A model generated the notes under the pieces. That model was not told the origin of the DNA. It was given only the letters and a program-made list of their open reading frames with translations, and searched no databases. This document shows, piece after piece, positions 55,787 through 64,000 of a stretch of 64,000 nt of DNA (the stretch's first letter is position 1; every line of letters begins with the position of its first letter). The DNA is from Clarireedia homoeocarpa (taxonomy: Eukaryota > Ascomycota > Leotiomycetes > Helotiales > Rutstroemiaceae): the NCBI GenBank assembly GCA_001465935.1, contig LNKV01000027.1:434001-498000 (forward strand). The letters are read 5' to 3'. A program made the position numbers and the translations under genes.

Positions 55787-56130
55787 GTGATTATTGAAAT
55801 CCAGTTTCAATCAATATCCGACCAATTCACACGATCGAATCAACCTGAGCAATACAATACCCAGGACAAGCTCTGACTCCCAAAGAAGCTCGTATCGTAT
55901 GTAAAAGGTATATAAAGTGCCAGTATATGAGTCCATCAAAGGTAAACCCGCGCCCCAAAGCATGTATCATTAAACAATACCCAATAGCGAAGTCCTTCCC
56001 AATCTTACACATCACGTATCATCGCCCTGTTCATTCTCAATCATCGTCCTGTCCATTCTCAATCATCGCATTACTCATTCAATCATTACCGCCATCCTGG
56101 GCCGTTTCCCCTCTATTCCTCTCCTCGAAG
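55787..56130. other. Intergenic region between convergent genes
   Basis: About 340 bp with no gene seen. It contains short direct repeats of TCATTCTCAATCATCG-type sequence near 56030-56070. Confidence 0.4.
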
Positions 56131-58672
56131 CTAACAAGCCCCTTTCTCACTTCTCCGACTAATAGTCAAACACACCACCCCCATGCCCCTCTCTCCAATC
56201 TCCAACTCTTCCTCCTCCTCCTCCTCTCCCAACGGAATCGCCTCCACCGAGCCTCCGTTCACTTCCTTTTTTCCTCCCCCTTCTAGCCTCGCACGACTTT
56301 TGTACGGTGATCCGAAGATTTCGTCCATTTCTTCCACTGTTTGGAGTGTTAGCTTATGGGATATTTCGAAGAGAGGGTGTGTTAGGAGGGGTGTGAGAAG
56401 AGGGAAGGATAAGAGGGAAGTAGTAGGGCAATGAATACAGAAAGCAAAACACGCAAGGGACAATATAATGAAAAAGAACATACAAGTCCTCCCCTTCGTC
56501 TCCGGCACAAAAAAGTACACCCCCAACCCCATAACTGTAATACAACCTGCGAAGAAGAAGAAAAAGCCGCCTTTCAGATGATGCAGCATAGAAGGTGATC
56601 CGCGTGCTATGAGGAACTATGTTTGGTTGGCTGGTTAGCATCTGTCTCTCTCTCATAATGTCTTTGAGGGGAGGGTGGGGGAAGAAAATACCTGCGACGT
56701 CCACTGCGCTGCCGTTGTAAGGCATACGGCTAACTCCTTGATTCTTGAGGGGAAAATCTCGGCGCAGTATACCCAGACCACACCGTTCCAGGCGATGGAG
56801 TAGAATGCCTATTTGGTCACGAGTTAGGGCTTTGTTCCTTTCATGTTTGCTTTTTATCCTCCTCTTTCCTTTCAGCTTTTGGGTGTCTCCGCACTTTTCC
56901 ACTACCCCTTCACCACCCACCTTCAATCTTGACTTTTTTACCTCTCCTTATTCACCCACGTGTCTTCCTTACCTCCCCTTTCCTCCCCTTACCCCCTCCC
57001 AGCACCCAAAAGACCCTAAAACAAGAAGAAATAGAAAAACTACTCACAGCCCAAACATAAACCATAACCACCGCCACCCATCCCTGCGTACTGATCCCCG
57101 CCACCTGACTCAACAAATTCACCTTCGCAATCATAACATAAGCGCCAATATACCACAGCGAAAAAGCCGATCCTATAGATGCGACAATCAACAGTAGTCT
57201 TCTTCCTAATCTGTCGATGAAGATAAGGAGAGCGGTGAGCGTGAATACGCATCTAACCACTGCGAAGAATCCTGTGTTTTGATTTAAGTTAGTGATTTGT
57301 TTTTGCATCTCGGAATGGGAAAGGGGAGGAGAGGGTGGGAGAAGAAATAGAAAGTTGGAAAGATAGGAGAGGGAAAGAAAAGTAGAAAAACAAAACCAAC
57401 CCGAAGCCAACAAAATCTCGTTCGTGCCGCTCATCCCAATGCTTCTGAAAATCGTCGGCAAATAAAAATTCAACGCCACTGTGCCCGTCATGTTTTGCCC
57501 AAACATCAAACACATCCCTATAATCACTCTCCTCCGGTTTCCCTTCCACCACAACTCCCTCGCCACCCCAAAATTAAAACCTTTTTTCGGGCAATCCTCC
57601 ACCTCTTTCTGGTCCCCTGCACTATCCGCCGTGCTTGCCTTTTCAACTAAACCTTCCCTCCCAACCGCCTTCTCAATCTCCCTCATCTCCCCCTCAATAT
57701 ACTCATGTCCCGGCGGCAAATGTCTCACATACGCCAGCACGGCGCGGGCTTTTTCGACATGCCCGCACTTGAGGAGGAAACGGGGGGACTCGGGAATCAG
57801 GAAGAGAGAGGCGAGGACAAGGAGAAAGGAGGAGATGAGTTGCATGGAGAGAGGGATACGCCATTGAGAAGAGGAGGTGTCTGGAATATGCAGCTTGACG
57901 ATGTAGTTGCACCAGAAAGCGGAGAGGGAGGAGAGCTGGTTGTTGATTTCGTAGAGACCAACCTAGGGTGGGAGGGTTAGTTAGTGAGAGGAGGACGGGA
58001 AAGGGGTGGTGTTGGGATGGGACTTACGAGGGAGCCTCGGATGGATGGTGGGGAGAGCTCGGCTATGTACTGTGTAAAGGTATAACAATCAGCCTGGTAC
58101 TTTATTTGCAGCAGAAGAAACACGCATCTTGTCATGTAAATTTCATTAAAGGGGAAAGAAAAGTCAACGAACCAATGGCACAACCACCGTTATACAACCC
58201 GTTCCTATTCCTAGAACCAACCTCCCTGCGTACATCATCTCCAAGCGGCCATTCGAGAAAGTCTATCCAGCAAATCACCTCGTTAGCAAACAGCCGCCCA
58301 CCCATCCCCATCGTACCCCTCTAAAGAAAAAATCAAACTCACCTGCAGCCCCGCTCCCACAGCATAAACCGCTGCGCCTACCCCTAAACAGATCCTTCGT
58401 CCCTTCCTCTTCATAAGCGGAAACGTCGCCATACTGCCCAGCAGCCCGCCAACCTGCACCATACTCACAATATTCTCCGTGATGCGGTCATAGCTTGGAG
58501 AGCCGATATTCGGGAGAGCGAAATCGGTATGGAAGGCGGGCAGCACGAGGACACCACCAATGACGCCGTTGTTGTAGCCGCTCATCCAGGAGCCGAGACA
58601 GCACAGGAGGGTGAGGAGGTAGATGCGGTGGTTGAATATTTCAGGGGGTGGGGGAGGGGAGGATGACGACAT
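56131..58672 (-). CDS. Sugar/H+ symporter (MFS), 8 exons
   Basis: Model (minus): 58672-58343, 58262-58173, 58069-58028, 57962-57401, 57271-57048, 56808-56692, 56616-56484, 56336-56131; 567 aa, every joint in frame. The N terminus starts SSSSPPPPPEIFNHRIYLLT. Then come GYNNGVIGG, MKRKGRR between helices 2 and 3, MYAGRLVLGIG, VVVPLYIAELSPPSIRG, a long central loop with LIPESPRFLL, FIDRLGRRLL, WVYCAEIFPSRIKE and the family end VPETKGRTLEEMDEIFG. The tail carries a run of Glu (GEEEEEEELEIGER). PESPR and PETKG are diagnostic of the sugar-porter family. It would import a hexose, pentose, disaccharide or quinate; which is unknown. Confidence 0.9.
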
Positions 58673-60903
58673 GTTTGTGTGGAGGTGATGGATAATAGGG
58701 GGGGAGAAGGGGTGAAGATGAAGATCAAGGGAGGAGTAAGAATAATAAGACGATAGATCAGCGGGACAGTTTGTAGGAACCCGATAGGATTGTGTTCATT
58801 GAACAAACTATGCACAGTAAACCCTAGAGTCACGAATCTAATATAGCAAGATGAAGTGAAGTAAAGCCGGCACACTATATACCGAACAACCAGATCGACT
58901 TCCAACCTTTCAATGAGACCAACCCCTTGCAGATCCCATGCAAGAAAGTAAATCGCAATAACGACTGAGTGATGTGCGTCAAAAGTCTCAATAGTATCCG
59001 TCCCAGCAACAGAAAGCATCAACTACATAACAGAGGAGGTGAAGACACAAGCAAGTTACGGTGTGAAGGAATGAACGCTACAAGAGATCAGCACTCCGCA
59101 TCAATAGCGAGAATAGAGCCTAACTTCTATGATCTACTACTTTCGTGCACACAACAAACATGAAGCAATTCATAACCCCAGCTTGGGGCCACAAACGCGT
59201 ACAATTTCATCAAAGGTGATCTTACAAACAGACTTGCTGCCGCGAAGCATGGACTTTATTCACCTCTAGTCAACGCAAATCTTGACTCGGAGGACAACTT
59301 ACCGAGTGGACATCACAGTTAGGCCATTTTTGATTGGTCCGGACGGCCCGAACAGGCATTTTTCAAACACTTGTTTATAGTCTGAACAAGCTTTAACACT
59401 TAGCAGCAAGATCGGACCCATATCGTCCGCATGTTTGCCATCATCTGTAGAAGACAGTCACTACCACGTGATGGCCGTAGGCCGAATGGGGCAAGTGCAC
59501 GGGCTGCCAATAGTACATGCGGACCCACCCGATTACGTAGAATAGGAGGTACTCAAAGCAGTTTTCTCATTTTCCTTTCTCCTTTTGTCGAATTTTGAGG
59601 GTATTCGCAACTGCTGTTATATTTCGATCTTACCTGCTACTATGTTTCGTCCAGGCTATTACCCCGAATACCAGTCTTGCAGATTGGGCAATCGGGATTA
59701 TACTCGCTGTGGTCGCCGCAATGATAGGGCCAAAATATTTTGAGTCGATCGAATAAGGGGTCGTTGTTCGACGTGTAAGTGTATTCCGGCCAGATGACGA
59801 CTTTGTGCTTGATCGCGGGGACTTCTGATCCGCTACATGCTCAAGATGCTTCATATAGCTTCAGGTGACATATTGCCAACAAAAGAACAAACAGACTTCT
59901 TGCGCAGAACCCGGCAAAGGCACAGGAGCTACAGACTTCGCGGTTCAAACGGGCTCAGCTAGTGGTTGACTAGGCTTTGCAGACACGGATTCGGAAGGAT
60001 AAAAGCTGGGGAAAGTTGGTGAGAAGGTCGGGAGCAGTGGAAGAAAGGATTATATATAGTCGGTTATTTTCCATCGCAGGATAAATACTATATTAAGGGG
60101 ATCTGCTAGAAGATAAGGTTGAGACAATTGATAGCCTTCTAGAGATTGTCGCCGACTACAGCAACATTGCGCCACGATCCAACATCAGTATTTATACTGC
60201 AGAGCGTTCCCCTATTAGACGGGATGGAAGCTATCGTCAGTATGATTGTGTGTCGAGATCCACAGAACAAATCCACGGAACAAAACGGTTGCTACCTACT
60301 TCTGGTATCGTTAAATCTAGCAATCCGAAAACTCTTTCGAAAAGCTCAGAATCTTGACGTCCGGTTTGTTAAAGTAAATCCACAATTGGGCTGTTTTGAA
60401 GATTGTATTTTGGAAAAGAAAAAAGAGATAAAAAAAAGTGCAGCATGATATTGAAGCAATGGAGCTGCATGTCCTGAGAAGCTCTTCAATACCCGGATCA
60501 TCCCGCTGTGGACTTGAGGAACATTGAATGAAGATATTGACATATCTGGGTATCGGTGACAACTTCAAGATCGGGCTGTGACGGCGATGATAGAGAAAAT
60601 CCATCGCGCGGGATGGCTCCTTACTATGAACGGCGAAGTCCTGCAAGGCCACCAATCCGGAATAGATTTATATTGCAGTCCATCATTGAGTGTTTTCGAC
60701 CAGGTAATGAATATCCTAGACCCATGCTTGTTAATATCATTCATTCTTGATATCTATAGACATCATCGTCCGTCATCTAGAAATTCTCTTTTGTAAGCAA
60801 CCCCGCGGAAGGTCTGCCAAGTACGCTTGCTTTGTGTTGTTTCGTCCCTCTTAGTTTCTTGCCCGCTCATTTCTTGTTTTCATGATTCAAGGGTTCCGTT
60901 CTC
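58673..60903. other. Intergenic region, possibly with gene debris
   Basis: 2.2 kb with no intact gene. Between about 59960 and 60350 the plus strand gives disconnected peptide-like pieces (KSWGKLVRRSGAVEERIIYS, VETIDSLLEIVADYSNIA) separated by stops, which look like a decayed gene. No family can be assigned safely. Confidence 0.35.
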
Positions 60904-61595
60904 TTAAACCTTTCTCCAATCCGTCATGCATCTTCCCACACATCCCAACCCAGCAACCTCTACAACCTTCTCGTGCCAACTGAGAAGCACGCTCATTGCC
61001 GCACCGCTACTCTCATTTGGTGCTCCAGGTCTTCCACCCCCAATCTGCGAGAATCCCGTACTTTGTGGGGTGAGTTTGTTTGCGGTCGAGGTCTTCGAGG
61101 CCATGCCCTTGTATCTATCATTGCAATAATATCAGCACTGGACAACCCAAGGCTAGCTAGTCCATGAAGATGCTATGTGAAAGAAGTCCAATACATGAAA
61201 AGGAAGACTCACAGGTACTTCATCAGACAATCCAGTACATCTCCGCCCCCTTCACTTCCCATGATTCTCTTCAACATCGGTGTCATCTCGCTAGCCTTGA
61301 TGCTCTGCAAAACCTCCATCACGGTTGACAAATGAATGTCCTTGACCGCTTCACTGCCGCCATATGGAGCACTCTCAAGTGCACCCCTTAGGGCACCCTC
61401 TGCATCTCCACCACGAAGTAATTGCCGTACCTGTTGAGCAAGCGCACGAATGTCTGCATCGGAGACAGGAGGAAATTGAGGTGCGAGGGTAGAGATGTCA
61501 AAGTTGGTGGAAGAATCAGGATCGAGGGCATCAATGTTGATTGTGCGCCAGTTGTCGTTCAGGGTAGCATTGGAGACTTGTTGGATGATAGACAT
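60904..61595 (-). CDS. ARC15: Arp2/3 complex subunit 5 (p16-Arc)
   Basis: Model (minus): 61595-61213 and 61114-60904, 197 aa. The N terminus WRTINIDALDPDSST leads to the helical ARPC5 core: SDADIRALAQQVRQLLRGGD, ALRGALESAPYGG, VKDIHLSTVMEVLQSIKASE and DCLMKYLYKGM across the intron. The C-terminal half has LLSWHEKVVEVAGLGCVGRC and ends MTDWRKV, the usual close of ARPC5. It is part of the seven-subunit complex that nucleates branched actin at endocytic patches. Longer than the animal protein by an inserted Ser/Gly/Pro loop in exon 2. Single intron of 98 nt. Confidence 0.93.
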
Positions 61596-63921
61596 CTTGG
61601 GCGAATATCTTGTAGAAAGACGGAGAAGAGGAACAGGTCCTGCTTGATAGAGGTGAAGGTAGCGGGGTTGTTGATTATCGAATAAATGATAGGTTACAGC
61701 TTATTCTCGAGACTGCGATGCAAAGTAGAATTCTCACAAGCTATCTGTGCTTGGTGTAAGCTACTTGAGCGTTGCGAATGGTCTTCGTTGTTGTGTTCGA
61801 TAAGTTTAGTCTGATCTCGATTCCCAATAGCTATGCCGACATGCTTGCTGTCCAGCAAGCAGCTCAGTAGCAGCAATCTACGGTAACCAGCACGAACCAA
61901 AGGCGTCATATCCATATCCATTGCCATTTACCCAACTTGCTCTAACACCCCACACATTCAGATTCCAAAAACAGAAAATTCACCACAACCCATGGTCCAC
62001 ACCCACACCCACACGCCCAAGGAAAGAGAGGGTAAATCCGAAAGCGTGGCCCTTCTCTTGCATATTCCAGAATCATGTTCACCCGTCCCTTTTACCCGCT
62101 GCAGATGAGATCACCTTGCTCTCGTCAATCGCTTTGGGACATACCACATTGCGCTCGTGCATGTCAGATTTATATTTGGGACCTATCAATCAATTCAATT
62201 TATCAGATCTATAACGGGACGCGCACACATGCACACCAATTGGACTTGACGATTATACATATATCAAATTCTAAAAGGGGGTCCGTCCGCCTGTAGAGGA
62301 TGATGGTGGTGGGTAGGTATGATGGTGGGAAGGTCTTTGTTTGCCGCATATTTTCATGATAGTTCGTGATGATAATGGTTTGGTGGCTGCGGGTAACGTC
62401 GATATTTTCTTTTTCAAGAGGACCAAACACGATGATGATCCAAACGTGCCGATGCGGGACGCGAAGAATGTTTGCCTGGGCCTAGTAGGTGATCGCAAAG
62501 AAGAAATATGATACATTACTTTAATATTGGAAGGGCACTTGATCGATTCTGAAGGCTGTTTGTTGAGTGTTTAAGATCTATCTCTTCTCACTCCAAGACA
62601 TATACGGATGATGTCTAGACCTTCGGGCTCGGAATGCGGTTGAGCAGAGGCTGTCATATTAAAAGGAGCAAAGGACTGCGGAAAGTCAAAATATCAGAAT
62701 GGTGTTTATTGTATCTAGATATCAATTTCCCAAGTCAAAAATCCACTCTCATGATCCACTCCACTGCTTCTGAACTCCTTGCGGAGATGCAATCTATGAT
62801 GGGTATATAGAACCACCTCTTCATCACTCACTCGTCGATCAAGGTCCTGCCTAGAAAGAAGGCAGAGCAAGAAGATATAACTCTGTGCAAACAAAAGCAG
62901 TCGCGTGCAAAACAAGCCAAGAGGAACTTCAAAACTTTGGAGAATGAGATAGAATACAAAGACAATAAAATCTTTTCTTCGAAATAATAAGTATACAATT
63001 CCCGCCGGTTCGTCAAAGGATCCAAAACCCAATCGTGTACCAATCCGCGAGCCGCGCCCAATCCGCGAGGATGATAGCGACAGCCATATCTATATGAAAA
63101 GCAAATGTAGAAAACCAACGAAAAGGAGATAAAAGTACATCCAGCAAGTCTATATGCAATTGCCCACCAAAAACCCAGTATCAACGGACAAATAGCTTTC
63201 CCAACCCGCCAAACATTTTTAGTATCCCAAGCAAATCCCAACTTTTGTGTCCGAGCCAATTGAAAGAAAATGATAATACAGTTCAAAGTCTGAACACCGA
63301 AGCCAAAGAATGCCAATTAAAGCAGAAAAATGAAATGTTGAATGAACAACGAGCCCAAGTCTAGATGCAACGCCTTTCCTCTAATCCCCAAATGTGTGTA
63401 ATTCTGCATGTAATTCCAAAAACTTCGACTGAAGACCCCCCCAAGACCTGAGCAAAACTTTGGGTTGGCAGTGTGTACTGTGGTTCGAGACCGCCATGCC
63501 TGTGTTGAATTTTTGCAATGCAAGGAGTAGCATTCGAAGGTCTGGGTTCGGAGAAGTATTATGAGTCGATATCGAAGTCTGGAGTGCAGATAAAAAAGAA
63601 TCGCGATGGGAGTGAGGTAAGAAGTCGCACGCAGCGCGAAAAAGGAAATTCGTCGCGAATCGTAGGCAGGATTATTATACAGAAGGGTATTGTGCAGTAT
63701 TAAAAGCTTGAATTTTCGCAAAAAGGTAAGTCGAGAAGAGTATCGCAAAGGGTGTGAAAGGAGATTCGAAGATTCGTGAGGGTCGAGACAAGGCCGATGG
63801 CTGGATATGCCACGGGAGGAAACATTGAGCTCATGTGAATCCTGGAATCGCGTCTTCGTGAGAGCCCCTAAGGTCGTGGCCAAGTCGTGGTCATTCGTGA
63901 ATGGCATCGAGGATCGGCCAT
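61596..63921. other. Intergenic region, no gene seen
   Basis: 2.3 kb left of a possible partial gene at the window edge. Long frames on the minus strand (62.8-63.9 kb) have compositions rich in Leu/Phe/Ser/Arg typical of chance in AT-rich DNA. May be 3' UTR plus the ARC15 promoter. Confidence 0.4.
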
Positions 63922-64000
63922 TTAGTTCTTTGGTGGTGGAGGCTTGGGGGTAACGCCAGTTGTGTCATATGCGCCACGGCCCATGTTGCAAGAGGAGATC
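63922..64000 (-). CDS. Possible 3' end of a gene entering from the right
   Basis: The minus strand is open from the right edge to TAA at 63922, reading ISSCNMGRGAYDTTGVTP then a Pro-rich end PPPPKN. The composition is protein-like, but only about 25 codons are visible. It could be a last exon or chance. Confidence 0.25.
   Translation of the reverse strand, partial: ISSCNMGRGAYDTTGVTPKPPPPKN

Noticed and set aside
63317..63907. 196-codon minus frame at the right end
   Set aside because: Leu/Phe/Ser/Arg-rich without motifs, no splice support, adjacent to a likely 3' end; best seen as 3' UTR or chance.

Overview
The window is nuclear DNA of a filamentous ascomycete (Pezizomycotina). Genes carry short GT-AG introns (about 50-100 nt), polypyrimidine tracts are frequent, and there are secondary-metabolism genes, a LaeA-type methyltransferase and RIP-like C-to-T/G-to-A decay in a repeat. 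A Leotiomycete (Helotiales-like) source is my guess and is not proven. I found no rRNA, tRNA or CRISPR array. All exon models were joined by eye from reading frames and splice consensus.

Region 1 (about 0.8-19.2 kb) is a compact biosynthetic gene cluster. It holds an NRPS-like adenylation-thiolation-thioesterase (A-T-TE) synthetase, a glutathione S-transferase, a seven-helix rhodopsin-type membrane protein, a class I methyltransferase, a salicylate-hydroxylase-type FAD monooxygenase, a COMT-type O-methyltransferase, a Baeyer-Villiger-type monooxygenase (BVMO) and a beta-hydroxyacid-dehydrogenase-like NAD(P) enzyme. Chemically this reads as dimerisation of two aryl 2-oxo acids to a quinone, furanone or lactone core, followed by hydroxylation, O-methylation, oxygen insertion, reduction and possibly thiol handling. 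Two copies of the same repeat lie in the same orientation on either side of the cluster. The right copy is RIP-like and is interrupted by a 254-bp solo LTR with a perfect 5-bp target duplication. A MITE-like element sits inside the cluster.

Region 2 (19.2-30.7 kb) holds two neighbouring small Cys-rich CGH-type proteins, a possible relic gene, and then about 8 kb without a supported gene but with CCAAT boxes, a TATA/CT-type promoter and C/T-rich simple repeats. Region 3 (30.7-36.8 kb) holds a LaeA-like methyltransferase with six introns and an intronic minisatellite, a stretch of simple repeats with a further MITE-like element, and a DHA1-type MFS exporter.

Region 4 (36.8-64 kb) is mostly housekeeping. 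It contains a frame-broken small gene, an uncharacterised multi-exon gene, a divergent pair formed by a 2-hydroxyacid dehydrogenase and an L-arabinitol 4-dehydrogenase with CreA-like sites between them, ATP synthase subunit g, a 1152-residue disordered protein, a neutral amino acid transporter of the Mtr/AAAP type, an eight-exon sugar transporter, and Arp2/3 complex subunit 5 (ARPC5). Truncated genes may enter at both window edges.
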